DNA of 64,000 nucleotides from Pantoea piersonii (lineage in GTDB: Bacteria > Pseudomonadota > Gammaproteobacteria > Enterobacterales > Enterobacteriaceae): NCBI RefSeq assembly GCF_003612015.1, contig NZ_RARB01000002.1:621590-685589 (forward strand). Reading direction: 5' to 3'. A program made the position numbers and the translations under genes. The notes below the pieces were generated by a model. The model ran no database searches. It was not told where the DNA came from and worked only from the letters and a program-made list of their open reading frames with translations. Below, one piece after another: positions 28,722 through 38,088 of this stretch; positions within the stretch are counted from its first letter, which is position 1; each line of letters begins with the position of its first letter.

Positions 28722-29735
28722 ATGACTATTCATGAATTTCAGCCAGCGATGGCTGCCCGCGCGGGAAGCGACCTGTTACTGGAAGTGAAGGATTTACGCG
28801 TGACTTTCCAGACCCATGACGGCGACGTCACGGCGGTCAACGACCTGAACTTTTCGCTGCGCGCCGGCGAAACCTTGGGCATCGTCGGCGAGTCGGGTTC
28901 CGGCAAGTCGCAGACGGCGTTCGCCCTGATGGGACTGCTGGCGAAAAACGGCCGCATCGGCGGCACCGCGCTGTTTAACGGCAAAGAGATCCTCAACCTG
29001 CCGGAAAAAGCGCTGAATAAATTGCGCGCCGAGCAGATTGCGATGATCTTTCAGGATCCGATGACCTCGCTTAATCCTTATATGCGCGTCGGCGATCAGC
29101 TGATGGAAGTGTTGAAGCTGCACAAAGGGATGAGTGGGGCGCAGGCCTTTGAAGAGTCGGTGCGCATGCTGGACGCGGTGAAAATGCCGGAAGCGCGCAA
29201 GCGCATGAAAATGTTCCCGCATGAGTTCTCCGGCGGGATGCGCCAGCGCGTAATGATCGCCATGGCGCTGCTCTGTCGGCCTAAGCTACTGATTGCCGAT
29301 GAGCCGACTACGGCGCTCGACGTGACGGTTCAGGCGCAGATCATGACGCTGCTCAACGAGCTGAAGCGCGAGTTCAATACTGCGATTATTATGATCACCC
29401 ACGACCTGGGCGTGGTCGCAGGCATCTGCGACAAGGTGCTGGTAATGTACGCCGGGCGCACCATGGAATATGGCCGCGCGCGCGACGTCTTTTACCAGCC
29501 GGCGCACCCCTATTCAATCGGCCTGTTGAGCGCGGTGCCGCGCCTGGACGCCGAAGGCGAAAGCCTGACCACCATTCCTGGCAACCCGCCAAACCTGCTG
29601 CGTCTGCCCCAGGGCTGCCCATTCCAGCCGCGCTGTCCGCATGCGATGGATATCTGCACCCAGTCGCCGCCGCTGCTGCCGTTTGGCGAAGGGCGCCTGC
29701 GCGCCTGCTTTAAGCCGGTGGAGGAGTTAGTATGA
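28722..29735 (+). CDS. oppD: Oligopeptide ABC transporter ATPase OppD
   Basis: Cytoplasmic ATPase, 337 residues. It shows Walker A GESGSGKSQT, the ABC signature FSGGMRQR, Walker B LLIADEPTTALDV and the switch histidine in MITHDLG. The C-terminal oligopeptide/dipeptide transporter region has a cysteine motif (CPFQPRCPHAMDIC) of the type that binds an iron-sulfur cluster in related transporters. It overlaps oppF by 4 bp (ATGA). Confidence 0.97.
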   Translation: MTIHEFQPAMAARAGSDLLLEVKDLRVTFQTHDGDVTAVNDLNFSLRAGETLGIVGESGSGKSQTAFALMGLLAKNGRIGGTALFNGKEILNLPEKALNKLRAEQIAMIFQDPMTSLNPYMRVGDQLMEVLKLHKGMSGAQAFEESVRMLDAVKMPEARKRMKMFPHEFSGGMRQRVMIAMALLCRPKLLIADEPTTALDVTVQAQIMTLLNELKREFNTAIIMITHDLGVVAGICDKVLVMYAGRTMEYGRARDVFYQPAHPYSIGLLSAVPRLDAEGESLTTIPGNPPNLLRLPQGCPFQPRCPHAMDICTQSPPLLPFGEGRLRACFKPVEELV

Positions 29736-30733
29736 GTACCGTCGCTGAGAAAAAAGTTCTGCTGGAAATCGCCGATCTCAAGGTGCATTTCGACATTAAA
29801 GATGGTCGTCAGTGGTTCTGGCAGCCGCCAAAATCCCTGAAGGCGGTGGATGGCGTCAGCCTGCGCCTTTATGAGGGCGAAACCCTGGGCGTGGTCGGCG
29901 AGTCCGGTTGCGGCAAATCGACGCTGGCGCGCGCGATTATCGGTCTGGTAAAGGCCACTGAAGGCCGTGTTGCCTGGCTGGGGCGCGATCTGCTCGGCCA
30001 GAGCGAAGAGGAGTGGCGTAAGGCACGCAGCGATATCCAGATGATCTTCCAGGATCCGCTGGCGTCGCTTAACCCGCGTATGACCATCGGCGATATCATT
30101 GCCGAGCCGCTGCGTACTTATCATCCAAAGATGCCGCGTCAGGAAGTGAAAGACCGCGTCAAAAATATGATGATGAAAGTGGGTTTGTTGCCGAACCTGA
30201 TTAACCGCTATCCGCATGAGTTTTCGGGCGGCCAGTGCCAGCGTATCGGCATCGCGCGCGCGCTGATCCTGGAGCCGAAGCTGATTATCTGCGACGAGCC
30301 GGTGTCAGCGCTCGACGTCTCGATTCAGGCGCAGGTGGTCAATCTGCTGCAGCAGCTGCAGCGCGAGATGGGACTGTCGCTAATCTTTATCGCGCACGAT
30401 CTGGCGGTAGTTAAGCATATCTCCGACCGCGTGCTGGTGATGTATCTTGGCCATGCGGTAGAGCTGGGCACCTACGATGCGGTTTACAACAATCCGCAGC
30501 ATCCTTATACGCGCGCGCTGATGTCGGCAGTGCCAATTCCCGATCCCGATCTGGAGAAGAACAAGCAGATTCAGCTGCTGGAAGGGGAGCTGCCGTCGCC
30601 GATCAATCCACCGTCAGGCTGCGTGTTCCGTACCCGCTGCCCGATTGCCGGTCCGGAGTGCGCTAAAACGCGGCCGCTGCTTGAGGGCAGTTTCCGCCAT
30701 GCGGTCTCCTGCCTGAAGGTGGATCCGCTGTAA
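29732..30733 (+). CDS. oppF: Oligopeptide ABC transporter ATPase OppF
   Basis: Second ATPase subunit, 333 residues, pairing with OppD. It shows Walker A GESGCGKSTLA, the signature FSGGQCQRIGIA, Walker B LIICDEPVSALDVS and the H-loop IAHDLAVV. The C terminus has the cysteine segment RTRCPIAGPECAKT. Its start codon overlaps the oppD stop. A strong terminator follows, so it ends the opp operon. Confidence 0.97.
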   Translation: MSTVAEKKVLLEIADLKVHFDIKDGRQWFWQPPKSLKAVDGVSLRLYEGETLGVVGESGCGKSTLARAIIGLVKATEGRVAWLGRDLLGQSEEEWRKARSDIQMIFQDPLASLNPRMTIGDIIAEPLRTYHPKMPRQEVKDRVKNMMMKVGLLPNLINRYPHEFSGGQCQRIGIARALILEPKLIICDEPVSALDVSIQAQVVNLLQQLQREMGLSLIFIAHDLAVVKHISDRVLVMYLGHAVELGTYDAVYNNPQHPYTRALMSAVPIPDPDLEKNKQIQLLEGELPSPINPPSGCVFRTRCPIAGPECAKTRPLLEGSFRHAVSCLKVDPL

Positions 30734-30735
30734 AC

Positions 30736-30763
30736 AAAACGCCGGGCAGGAGCCCGGCGTTTT
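30736..30763 (+). terminator. opp operon terminator
   Basis: A perfect 12-bp stem with an AGGA loop and a short T tail lies two bases after the oppF stop codon. Confidence 0.85.
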
Positions 30764-30865
30764 ATTGACTAATGTGTAACAGAGCCGTTCGCAAAAAGGC
30801 TTCGCTGCCGGAGCCGTCTGCGGCTTTCGGTCCCTGTTATTTGCTGTAGCAGATTGTCGGGTCGC

Positions 30866-31192
30866 TTACTCGCGCCAGAGAATATGGCACAGCTTGTGAT
30901 CTTTTTCGCGGCACAGCAGCACGCGCGCGAAAACATCGGTAATCGGCTCGCCGTCCGCCTCACCCAGCCCAATCACCACTTCAGAGAAGAAGTCCGGGTT
31001 GAGATCAAAATCGACATGCTCCTTCCAGTCTTCCGAAGGATCGAACAGCTCTGCGCCGCCGCGTTCTTCAAACTGCAGGTTGAAAAGAATAATATCCGCC
31101 GGATCGAGGTTGTCGCCTGCCAGTTCAAGAAAAATGTCGTAAGCCTGTTCCAGCGTTTCGTCTTCGGTAAGGCGATTATTTAAATCCATCAT
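30866..31192 (-). CDS. yciU: YciU family protein (HI1450/DUF440)
   Basis: A small acidic protein of 108 residues, nearly the E. coli length (109). Conserved segments include [19 protein letters not shown] and [19 protein letters not shown]1450-type proteins are described as possible double-stranded DNA mimics; the function here is unproven. The start at 31192 (first of two adjacent ATGs) is chosen because it matches the family N terminus MDLNNRL; a longer in-frame start at 31222 is rejected. It follows clsA on the same strand. Confidence 0.92.
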   Translation of the reverse strand: MMDLNNRLTEDETLEQAYDIFLELAGDNLDPADIILFNLQFEERGGAELFDPSEDWKEHVDFDLNPDFFSEVVIGLGEADGEPITDVFARVLLCREKDHKLCHILWRE

Positions 31193-31234
31193 CGGTTCTG
31201 TCTGCCTGTGGCCGCGTTGCAATTTCCGCTCGTT

Positions 31235-32695
31235 TTACAGTAAAGGGCTAAAGAAGTAAAACAGTCGTTCAACAATGCGTTGCCACCAGGCACGTTTTGA
31301 CCAGCGCTTTGCGTCCAGCAGGCGCGCTCGCGCGATATAATCATCCTGCACGCAGGCTAAATCACTGCCGAAGCCCGCATCATCCACAACCAGCGTGATT
31401 TCAAAATTGAGCCACAGGCTGCGCATATCCAGATTCACCGTCCCGACCAGGCTAAGCTGTCCATCCACCAGCACGCTCTTGGTGTGCAGCAAACCATCCT
31501 CAAACTGATAGATCCGGACGCCCGCCTCCAGCAGCTCGCTAAAAAAGGCGCGGCTCGCCCAGCCGACCAGCAGAGAATCATTATGGCGTGGCACGATAAT
31601 ACTCACCTCGACGCCGCGCAGCGCCGCGGTGCAGATGGCGTGCAGCAGGTCGTCGCTTGGCACGAAATAGGGCGTGGTCATAATCAGCTGCTCGCGTGCC
31701 GAATAGACGGCAGTCAGCAGCGCCTGGTGGATCATATCCTCCGGGAAGCCGGGCCCGGAGGCGATGACCTGCACGGTATGACCGCTTTCGCGCTCGAACG
31801 GCATAATATTACCGTCGGGCGGCGGCGGCAGAATACGTTTGCCGGTTTCGATCTCCCAGTCGCAGCTGTAGACGATGCCCATGGTGGTTGCGACCGGGCC
31901 TTCCATCCGCGCCATCAGATCGACCCACTGGCCGACGCCCGCGTCCTGCTTGAAAAAGCGCGGATCGACCAGATTCATGCTGCCGGTATAGGCGATGTAG
32001 TTATCAATCAGCACCACCTTGCGATGCTGACGCAGGTCCATACGGCGCAGGAACACGCGCAGCAGGCTGACCTGCAGCGCTTCCACCACGTCGATGCCGG
32101 CATTGCGCATCATGCCCACCCAGGGGCTGCGGAAAAAGGTCACGCTACCTGCGGAGTCGAGCATCAGACGGCAGTGCACGCCGCGCCGCGAGGCCGCCAT
32201 CAGGGACTCGGCCACCTCGTCCGCCAGCCCGCCGGGATGCCAGATATAAAAAACCATCTCAATATTGTGGCGCGCCAGCTGAATATCACGGATGAGCGCA
32301 TGCATGACGTCATCCGAACTGGTGAGCAGCTGTAGCTGATTGCCTTTGACACCGGCGATCCCCTGGCGATTCTGGCAGAGCTGAAACAGTGAGCGTGCGA
32401 CGTCGCTGTGCTCGGTAGCGAAAATATGGCTGCGCTGTCTAAGGTCGCTTAGCCACTTTGCCGTGGCGGGCCACATGGTGCGCGCCCGCTCCGCGCGGCG
32501 CTTGCCCAGATGCAATTCGCCAAAAGAGAGGTATGCAATGATGCCCACCAGAGGAATGATATAGATAATCAACAGCCAGGCCATGGCGGAAGTGACCGTA
32601 CGGCGCTTCATCAAAATACGTAGCGTGACGCCGGCAATCAGCAACCAGTAGCCAAACAGCAGCAACCAGCTGATTAAAGTGTAAAAAGTGGTCAT
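31235..32695 (-). CDS. clsA: Cardiolipin synthase A
   Basis: Inner-membrane phospholipase D-type enzyme that condenses two phosphatidylglycerols to cardiolipin. It is 486 residues, the E. coli length. Two N-terminal membrane helices (about residues 5-60) are followed by two PLD (HKD) motifs, [17 protein letters not shown] and [15 protein letters not shown]. The C terminus is basic and aromatic. It lies upstream of yciU and is divergent from yciY. Confidence 0.97.
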   Translation of the reverse strand: MTTFYTLISWLLLFGYWLLIAGVTLRILMKRRTVTSAMAWLLIIYIIPLVGIIAYLSFGELHLGKRRAERARTMWPATAKWLSDLRQRSHIFATEHSDVARSLFQLCQNRQGIAGVKGNQLQLLTSSDDVMHALIRDIQLARHNIEMVFYIWHPGGLADEVAESLMAASRRGVHCRLMLDSAGSVTFFRSPWVGMMRNAGIDVVEALQVSLLRVFLRRMDLRQHRKVVLIDNYIAYTGSMNLVDPRFFKQDAGVGQWVDLMARMEGPVATTMGIVYSCDWEIETGKRILPPPPDGNIMPFERESGHTVQVIASGPGFPEDMIHQALLTAVYSAREQLIMTTPYFVPSDDLLHAICTAALRGVEVSIIVPRHNDSLLVGWASRAFFSELLEAGVRIYQFEDGLLHTKSVLVDGQLSLVGTVNLDMRSLWLNFEITLVVDDAGFGSDLACVQDDYIARARLLDAKRWSKRAWWQRIVERLFYFFSPLL

Positions 32696-32856
32696 TAAGT
32701 GGACATCCCGTTCGCGCTTGGTCAGAGAAGTTTACGTGCTGACAGAGGACAACGAAACCCCCAATCGCCGCAGGAGTTCGATAAGAGATCCGAGTTGGCA
32801 TTGGCGCGAAGATGTTTATAATGCGGCCGCGTGATGTCGAAGCAGGAGAGCAGGTG

Positions 32857-33030
32857 ATGAGAAAGAGCAGAAATGAAGTGGCACGCTGGAGAATGTTGCG
32901 CCAGGTGCATCGCCGACGCGCCCGCTGGCTGGAAGGCCAGTCGCGTCGCTACAGTCGTATCCACGCGATTCGCCAGCAGCTGGCGCAGCAGCAGCGCCGT
33001 TCGATTCTGTTCATCACGCAGAATATCTGA
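32857..33030 (+). CDS. yciY: YciY family small protein
   Basis: A 57-residue highly basic protein, the same length as E. coli YciY, with the conserved core RWRMLRQVHRRRARWLEGQSRR. No function is known. The ATG at 32857 has a GGAGAG ribosome site; a longer in-frame start at 32812 is rejected. A terminator follows directly. In E. coli kch lies between yciY and yciI; it is absent here. Confidence 0.88.
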   Translation: MRKSRNEVARWRMLRQVHRRRARWLEGQSRRYSRIHAIRQQLAQQQRRSILFITQNI

Positions 33031-33034
33031 CCAG

Positions 33035-33058
33035 AGCCGCCGCAAGGGCGGCTTTTTT
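33035..33058 (+). terminator. yciY terminator
   Basis: A 7-bp stem AGCCGCC/GGCGGCT with a 5-nt loop and a T run. The T run overlaps the last codons of the convergent small membrane protein gene. Confidence 0.85.
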
Positions 33059-33230
33059 ATTGTCCCTTCGAAACCAGCACCAGATTCACCAGCTGCGCCG
33101 CCGCGGCGATAACGATCAGCATCACAATCAGGTGTTTTTTCTGCTTCCAGCCGTGACGACGCCAGAGCAGCAGCGCGCTGGCAATCAGCACCAGGACCAG
33201 CGCCAGCAGCGCAATAACCAGCCATTGCAT
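33057..33230 (-). CDS. Small two-helix membrane protein, unnamed
   Basis: A 57-residue reading frame with an ATG start and a strong GGAG ribosome site eight bases upstream (within 33231-33245). Two hydrophobic segments (about residues 2-23 and 34-54) flank a short basic loop RRHGWKQKK, a helical-hairpin layout typical of small inner-membrane proteins. No homologue is recognised. It lies downstream of the yciI terminator and converges on yciY. Ribosome site, composition and topology argue it is real; the function is unknown. Confidence 0.72.
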   Translation of the reverse strand: MQWLVIALLALVLVLIASALLLWRRHGWKQKKHLIVMLIVIAAAAQLVNLVLVSKGQ

Positions 33231-33253
33231 AGCGGTGACTCCGTTAGCGAAAT

Positions 33254-33285
33254 AAAAATGGCTTCGGCGCGGACGCGGAAGCCAT
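33254..33285 (-). terminator. yciI terminator
   Basis: An 8-bp ATGGCTTC/GAAGCCAT outer stem, with a GC-rich inner stem, is followed by five T residues on the minus strand. It separates yciI from the small membrane protein gene. Confidence 0.8.
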
Positions 33286-33307
33286 CAGGACAGAACCAGG
33301 CGAACAG

Positions 33308-33604
33308 TCAGAAAACGCGTTTGAACGGTTTTACCGAGACGTTTTTATAGACGCCAGCCGCGATATAGGGATCGGCTTCCGCCCAGGCCTGCGCGGCTTC
33401 CAGCGAGCTGAACTCCGCGATGATAGCTGAGCCGGTAAAACCTGCGACACCCGGATCGTTGCTGTCGACGGCCGGCATTGGTCCGGCGACGATCAAACGG
33501 CCTTCATCCTGCAGCAGCTGCAGGCGCGCCAGGTGGGCAGGGCGCACCGAGGTGCGTTTTTCCAGAGAATCAGCGTTATCTTCGGCGTAGATGATGTACA
33601 GCAC
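33308..33604 (-). CDS. yciI: YciI family protein
   Basis: A 98-residue dimeric ferredoxin-like-fold protein of unknown enzymatic role, the same length as E. coli YciI. Conserved features are the early [16 protein letters not shown] with its histidine, [13 protein letters not shown], and the C-terminal [17 protein letters not shown]. Translation starts at GTG with a GGGGG ribosome site. It is divergent from tonB. Confidence 0.94.
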   Translation of the reverse strand: MLYIIYAEDNADSLEKRTSVRPAHLARLQLLQDEGRLIVAGPMPAVDSNDPGVAGFTGSAIIAEFSSLEAAQAWAEADPYIAAGVYKNVSVKPFKRVF

Positions 33605-33746
33605 TTGAAAGCCCCCATTGGCTCATCATATTTTCGCAACACGGTAAGGGATCGTAAATAAGAGTGCAAACGAAAGATGGCGTAATGTATGAGGTGGAGC
33701 AGGTTAGTTTAAAAAACAGCAATATCTGACCATTTTTCAGCAGTTA

Positions 33747-33780
33747 TTGAAACTGATTGCTATTTGCATTTAAAATCATT
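33747..33780 (+). promoter_or_regulatory. tonB promoter with overlapping Fur-like box
   Basis: A -35 TTGAAA (33747-33752), an 18-bp spacer and a -10 TAAAAT (33771-33776). The spacer and -10 contain GATTGCTATTTGCATTTAAAATC, recalled as almost the same as the Fur-regulated E. coli tonB promoter. Transcription would start near 33783, which rules out the TTG at 33764 as the tonB start. Confidence 0.75.
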
Positions 33781-33805
33781 GCTTCATTCTTTGACTGCGA
33801 CTGCT

Positions 33806-34549
33806 ATGACCACGTTGACAATGCCCATTCATAAACGTACGCCTGTTTCCGTGCTGCTCTCTGTTGTCCTGCACGGTGCAGTAATTGCCGGCATTCTCTA
33901 TGCCTCGTTTCATCAGGTTATCAACGTACCCAAGGTATCGCAGCCGATCAGCGTCAGTCTGGTCGCGCCGGAAGTGCAGCCTGAACCCGCGCCTGTGGTA
34001 AAGCAGCCGCAGGCGGAACCGGAACCCCAGCCTGAGCCGGAGCCGGAACCTCAGCCGGTACCGGAACCGCCTAAGGCCGAGCCGGTGCCGATTCCTGTGC
34101 CGCAACCTAAGCCGAAGCCGAAACCCAAGCCCAAACCTAAGGTCGAGCACAAGCGCGAGGTGAAACCGCGTCAGGAGGCGAAGCCACAGGAGAATCCATT
34201 TAATCAGGACGCGCCCGCTACGCAGACGAAACCGACGACCGCGCCGAAATCGAACCCGTCGCCGACGCAGTCAGTTTCGCAGGGGCCTAAGGCGATCAGC
34301 GTCTCGAAGCCGGGATATCCCACGCGCGCGCTGGCGCTGCGCATTGAAGGACGGGTGCAGGTGCAGTTTGACGTAGGCGCTGACGGAAGGGTGGAAAATG
34401 TCACTATTCTTTCCGCCCAGCCGCGCAATATGTTCGAGCGCGAGGTTAAACAGGCGATGAAGCAGTGGCGCTATCAGCCTGGCCGTCCCGGTAAAAACCT
34501 GAAGATGAATATCGTCTTCAAGATCAACGGCGGCACCAGCATCGAATAA
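33806..34549 (+). CDS. tonB: Energy-transducing protein TonB
   Basis: Couples the ExbBD proton-motive complex to outer-membrane receptors for siderophores and vitamin B12. The 247-residue product has an N-terminal membrane anchor (about residues 14-33, including the conserved SVVLHG histidine motif). A long EP-rich then KP-rich periplasmic spacer (about residues 55-115) follows, then a C-terminal TonB domain with [19 protein letters not shown] and ending in KINGGTSIE. The start is by homology, as no strong ribosome site is visible; an ATG at 33821 is the alternative. Confidence 0.93.
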   Translation: MTTLTMPIHKRTPVSVLLSVVLHGAVIAGILYASFHQVINVPKVSQPISVSLVAPEVQPEPAPVVKQPQAEPEPQPEPEPEPQPVPEPPKAEPVPIPVPQPKPKPKPKPKPKVEHKREVKPRQEAKPQENPFNQDAPATQTKPTTAPKSNPSPTQSVSQGPKAISVSKPGYPTRALALRIEGRVQVQFDVGADGRVENVTILSAQPRNMFEREVKQAMKQWRYQPGRPGKNLKMNIVFKINGGTSIE

Positions 34550-34550
34550 A

Positions 34551-34574
34551 AAAAGCGGTCCTCTGACCGCTTTT
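34551..34574. terminator. Bidirectional terminator between tonB and yciA
   Basis: A perfect 10-bp stem AAAAGCGGTC/GACCGCTTTT with a CTCT loop, A-rich before and T-rich after, between convergent genes. Confidence 0.88.
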
Positions 34575-34577
34575 ACC

Positions 34578-35000
34578 TTACTCCGCCGGTTCGAGATTCG
34601 CGCGTCCCGGCGGCAGCGGGCGCGATTTACCTTCACTATCCACGGCGACATAGATAAACACCGCTTCGGTGGCGCAGTAGGTCTGACCGATAGGTTCGGA
34701 AGAGACCTTCTTGATCCATACCTCTACATTGATGGTCATCGAACTGTTACCGGTGCGTATACAGCGCGCGTGACAGCTCACCACATCGCCAACCGCCACC
34801 GGCTTCAGAAACGACATGCCGTCAACGCGCACGGTAACGACGCGTCCTTCGGCAATCTCTTTCGCCAGAATGGCGCCGCCCATATCCATCTGCGACATCA
34901 GCCAGCCGCCGAAAATATCGCCATTGGCGTTGGTGTCCGCCGGCATCGCCAGGGTACGCAACACCATTTCGCCTTGCGGCAACTTATGTCTTTCGCCCAT
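34578..35000 (-). CDS. yciA: Acyl-CoA thioesterase YciA
   Basis: Hotdog-fold thioesterase that hydrolyses a broad range of acyl-CoAs. The 140-residue product shows the signature MPADTNANGDIFGGWLMSQMDMGG with the catalytic aspartate, and VRVDGMSFLKPVAVGD. It is slightly longer at the C terminus than E. coli YciA (132). It heads towards tonB and lies 65 bp after yciB. Confidence 0.95.
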   Translation of the reverse strand: MGERHKLPQGEMVLRTLAMPADTNANGDIFGGWLMSQMDMGGAILAKEIAEGRVVTVRVDGMSFLKPVAVGDVVSCHARCIRTGNSSMTINVEVWIKKVSSEPIGQTYCATEAVFIYVAVDSEGKSRPLPPGRANLEPAE

Positions 35001-35065
35001 TGCTCAACTTCTTATGCAGGTGAAGGCGCGCTGCGCCCGTCATGCCCGGTCTGGCCGGGCCTCGT

Positions 35066-35605
35066 TTATTTTTCTTCTTGTTGCGGCATCTGTCGCCAGA
35101 TGTAGAGCCCGCTAAGCAGGGTAAACAGCAGAGTCAGCGCGGTCAGGCCGAATACTTTAAAGTTAACCCAAAAGGCTTCGGGCAACCAAAACGCCACATA
35201 AATATTCGCCAGGCCGCAGGCAAGGAAAAAGATCGCCCAGGCGACGTTAAGGCGGCGCCAGGTGATTTCCGGCAGCTTAATCTCTTTGCCCAGCAGGCTT
35301 TTGATCAACGGCTGCGCCATAAAGAACTGGCTGTAGAGCAGCGCGAGCGCGAACAGACTGTAGATGACGGTAACTTTCCATTTAATAAATTCATCATTAT
35401 GGAAAACCAGCGTCAGGGTGCCGAATATCGCCACCAGCGCGAAGGTGAAAATGGTCATCTTCTCCAGCTTGCGATAGAGCACCCAGCTCGCCACCAGTGC
35501 CAGGCCGGTAGCGACAATCAGCGCGCCGGAGGCGACAAAAATGTCGTAAAGCTTATAGAAAATAAAGAAGACCACTAAAGGAAGGAAATCGAGTAACTGC
35601 TTCAT
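35066..35605 (-). CDS. yciB: Inner-membrane septation protein YciB (IspA family)
   Basis: A 179-residue polytopic inner-membrane protein, the E. coli length, with about five hydrophobic helices. Family studies link it to septation and envelope integrity; the biochemical role is not settled. Conserved start [22 protein letters not shown]. The ATG at 35605 has a GGAATG ribosome site and is preferred to an ATG two codons upstream. Confidence 0.95.
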   Translation of the reverse strand: MKQLLDFLPLVVFFIFYKLYDIFVASGALIVATGLALVASWVLYRKLEKMTIFTFALVAIFGTLTLVFHNDEFIKWKVTVIYSLFALALLYSQFFMAQPLIKSLLGKEIKLPEITWRRLNVAWAIFFLACGLANIYVAFWLPEAFWVNFKVFGLTALTLLFTLLSGLYIWRQMPQQEEK

Positions 35606-35631
35606 AGTCATTCCAGTTCAGCTAAAACAGT

Positions 35632-35660
35632 AAAAAGCCGCGCGCCCGAAGGGGCGCTGC
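35632..35660 (-). terminator. yciC terminator
   Basis: On the minus strand a GC-rich hairpin with a UUCG-type loop is followed by five T residues (35632-35636), directly after yciC and upstream of yciB. Confidence 0.6.
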
Positions 35661-35664
35661 AGAC

Positions 35665-36399
35665 TTAACGGACCAGCATATAAAGCCGGAAAAGATAGAT
35701 AACCAATAGCGCGGAGATGAGGTTGCCGATAGCGGTTATCGTAACGGCCAGCACGTTATCCGGCAGCGCCGTCAGCGAGGAGGAGGCGAACAGCAGCACC
35801 ATTTTCGCCAGCAGCCAGAGAATAATCGCTGGAGCGATCAGCTTAACGTTTTTCCATGCCAGCCGGCAGCTGCCGCGCATCGCAGCCAGAATGCCGCTTT
35901 TTTCGTTCGCCAGGATAACCGGCGAGAGCGACAGCAGTATCGCCAGAATAATGCCCGGCACCATCACCACCATAAAGCCCAGCTGCACCACCAGAGTAAT
36001 CAAAAACGTCTGCAGCAGCAGCTTCGGCAGCAGCGGCGCAGCGGCGCCGATAGCGCGCAGCGCGCTGACGCGATGTCCGGCGGAAACCATCGGGATCAGG
36101 CAGAGCATGCCGCCCAGCAACAGCGTATTGCCGATCAATGCCGAGAAGGTGCCGGCCGCAGAGGCGCGCAGCAGGATACGCTGCTGATCTGGCGACATAT
36201 TTTGCACCAGTTCAAACAACGAAGAGGCGCTGGTATCGCCCTGCTGGAGCTGGGCCAGCTGATCGCCGCCCGGGGTAAAAGCGTGCACCAGAATGACCGT
36301 GATAAAGGCCGTCAGTAACGACATCAGCACGATGGTCAGCAGCTGGTGGCGGAAAAAATTTCCTGTGTCACGGTATAACGAGCTTGCCGTGATAGACAT
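35665..36399 (-). CDS. yciC: UPF0259 membrane protein YciC
   Basis: A 244-residue inner-membrane protein with about six hydrophobic segments, close to the E. coli length (247). The N terminus [19 protein letters not shown], a soluble [21 protein letters not shown] segment and a conserved [17 protein letters not shown] are visible. Function unknown. The ATG at 36399 has an AAGGAG ribosome site seven bases upstream; the ORF could extend two codons to a GTG. Confidence 0.93.
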   Translation of the reverse strand: MSITASSLYRDTGNFFRHQLLTIVLMSLLTAFITVILVHAFTPGGDQLAQLQQGDTSASSLFELVQNMSPDQQRILLRASAAGTFSALIGNTLLLGGMLCLIPMVSAGHRVSALRAIGAAAPLLPKLLLQTFLITLVVQLGFMVVMVPGIILAILLSLSPVILANEKSGILAAMRGSCRLAWKNVKLIAPAIILWLLAKMVLLFASSSLTALPDNVLAVTITAIGNLISALLVIYLFRLYMLVR

Positions 36400-36426
36400 G
36401 TACACTCCTTGGTGGAACCGGGTTGA

Positions 36427-36843
36427 TTAACCCGGCGATTGTACATGGTCTGGCCCGAAGCTGGCACCCGCAGCGAGATAACTTTCTGTCATGGAAGGTA
36501 AAGAAGGGTGAAAAATCGGCGGCAGGCCATAGCGCGCGCGGGCGCGATCGCAGGCTTCATTATGGATGCCGTTTTCGCCCGACATGGCGAATTCGCGGCA
36601 GGGCGAAGGACGCTGCTCATAGATACCGCAGGAGACGCAGCCGCCAGGCTCGCCCTGCAACGCCACACAGCGCGGTTCGCGCGCGTTGGTGCCGCGCATA
36701 TTGCGCATCAGCAGGCTTAAGGGTTCAGTGAGTTCAGTCGGGACGACGCCACCGGCGTCATCGGCTTCGGCCCAGTAAAAAGAGACGCGGAAGTGGGCGC
36801 AGCAGGCGCCGCAGGTCATGCAAGGGTTGGAATTATCGCTCAT
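36427..36843 (-). CDS. YkgJ-type CxxCxxCC cysteine cluster protein
   Basis: A 138-residue cytoplasmic protein with an N-terminal zinc/iron-binding type cluster CMTCGACC and later cysteines in [22 protein letters not shown] and [14 protein letters not shown]. This pattern defines the YkgJ/UPF0153 family, whose function is unknown. The ATG at 36843 is chosen because the GTG at 36858 abuts the AGGAG ribosome site too closely. It lies upstream of yciC on the same strand and is divergent from ompW. Confidence 0.85.
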   Translation of the reverse strand: MSDNSNPCMTCGACCAHFRVSFYWAEADDAGGVVPTELTEPLSLLMRNMRGTNAREPRCVALQGEPGGCVSCGIYEQRPSPCREFAMSGENGIHNEACDRARARYGLPPIFHPSLPSMTESYLAAGASFGPDHVQSPG

Positions 36844-36958
36844 TTGATCGCCCGCCACTCCTGAGGCATCGAACCAAAATCAACACGGAGAAAAATCAAA
36901 ATAATCACGCCGATGAATTTCTTCAAGCAAAATTTCAGGTGAGTCCTCCCCGCCAAAA

Positions 36959-36972
36959 TTGATCTGAATCAA
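36959..36972. promoter_or_regulatory. FNR-type box upstream of ompW
   Basis: TTGAT-N4-ATCAA is a perfect FNR consensus, 125 bp upstream of the ompW ATG. FNR control of ompW is documented in enteric bacteria, which supports a real site. Confidence 0.7.
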
Positions 36973-37096
36973 TCCATTGTTTTTTAAGCGCTTTATTGCA
37001 GTTGATTCAGGTGCATTTTTTGTTAAATCGCGTTAGAACGTTGCCCACAACGTCACACCATAATTCCCTACGTTTATTTTGTGCAAAGGAGCGATC

Positions 37097-37726
37097 ATGA
37101 AACTGACAAAATGCGCTTTATTACTGGCAATGGCTTTACCGCAACTGGCACTGGCTCATGAAGCGGGTGATTTCTTTATGCGCGCGGGCAGCGCGACGGT
37201 TCGTCCTACCGAAGGCTCCGACAATGTCTTGGGTATGGGCGGCTTTGACGTCAGCAACAATACCCAGCTCGGCCTGACCTTTACCTATATGGCGACCGAC
37301 AATATTGGCGTCGAACTGCTGGCCGCGACGCCGTTCCGCCACAAGGTGGGGCTTGCCGCCACCGGTACGCTGGCGACAGTGCGTCAGCTGCCGCCGACCC
37401 TGATGGCGCAATATTATTTCTTCGACAGCCGCAGCAAAGTGCGTCCTTACGTTGGCGTTGGCGTTAACTACACCACGTTTTACGATGCCGATTTCAACCA
37501 GACCGGCCGCGATGCCGGACTGAGCGACCTCAGCGTGAAAGATTCATGGGGCGTGGCTGGACAGGTCGGTCTCGACTATCAGATCAACCGTGACTGGATG
37601 CTGAACGCCTCGCTCTGGTATATGGATATCGATACGGAAGTGAAGTTTAAGGCGAACGGACAGAAACAAAATATTGATACGCGCATCGACCCCTGGGTCT
37701 TCTTTTTCGGCGCGGGTTACCGCTTC
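37097..37726 (+). CDS. ompW: Outer-membrane protein OmpW
   Basis: Eight-stranded outer-membrane beta-barrel associated with small hydrophobic compounds and colicin S4 reception in E. coli. The product is about 210 residues (E. coli 212). Signal peptide MKLTKCALLLAMALPQLALA, then the mature start HEAGDFFMRAGSATVRP. Alternating hydrophobic strands and the terminal GAGYRF (aromatic last residue) are outer-membrane hallmarks. AAAGGAGCGATC precedes the ATG; the stop TGA follows TTC at 37724-37729. Confidence 0.95.
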
Positions 37727-37733
37727 TGATAAA

Positions 37734-37762
37734 AAAAGGCCGCGAATCGCTCGCGGCCTTTT
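37734..37762. terminator. Bidirectional terminator between ompW and the BON lipoprotein gene
   Basis: A perfect 12-bp stem AAAAGGCCGCGA/TCGCGGCCTTTT with a 5-nt loop, between convergent genes. Confidence 0.88.
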
Positions 37763-37773
37763 GCTTTTCTGCG

Positions 37774-38088
37774 TTATTTAATCTGCATATTGTTCACAAC
37801 AGACTTCACGCCTTTCACGGTACGCGTCACTTCTACCGCGTGGCTGGCCATCTGCGGTGAGCTGACGAAGCCGCTGAGCTGCACACGGCCCTTAAAGGTT
37901 TCAACGTTGATCTCACGCGACTTAAGCTGATCGTCATTCAGCAGCTCTGCTTTGACTTTGGTCGTGATCACCGTATCGTCAATATAACCGCCGGTGCCTT
38001 CCTGCTTTGCGGTAGGCGCACAGGCGCTCAGCGTCAGCGCGACTACAATGGCGGCCAGTGCGCCTGCAAGGACTTTAAACAGTTTCAT
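37774..38088 (-). CDS. BON-domain lipoprotein
   Basis: A 104-residue predicted lipoprotein. The signal peptide ends in the lipobox LSAC with the lipidated cysteine at about residue 23. One BON domain (about residues 38-104) follows, with ITTKVKAELL, a VETFKGRVQLSGFV strand pair and VKGVKSVVNNMQI. BON proteins bind membranes or phospholipid and are often osmotically induced (OsmY, DolP). The ATG at 38088 has a GGAGAG ribosome site. It occupies the place of yciGFE in E. coli. Confidence 0.85.
   Translation of the reverse strand: MKLFKVLAGALAAIVVALTLSACAPTAKQEGTGGYIDDTVITTKVKAELLNDDQLKSREINVETFKGRVQLSGFVSSPQMASHAVEVTRTVKGVKSVVNNMQIK

Noticed and set aside
33764..33805. Upstream TTG start for tonB
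   Set aside because: It lies within the promoter, upstream of the expected transcription start.
34000..34150. Proline-rich repeat inside tonB as an unstable tandem repeat
   Set aside because: The EP and KP dipeptide repeats are the normal TonB periplasmic spacer.
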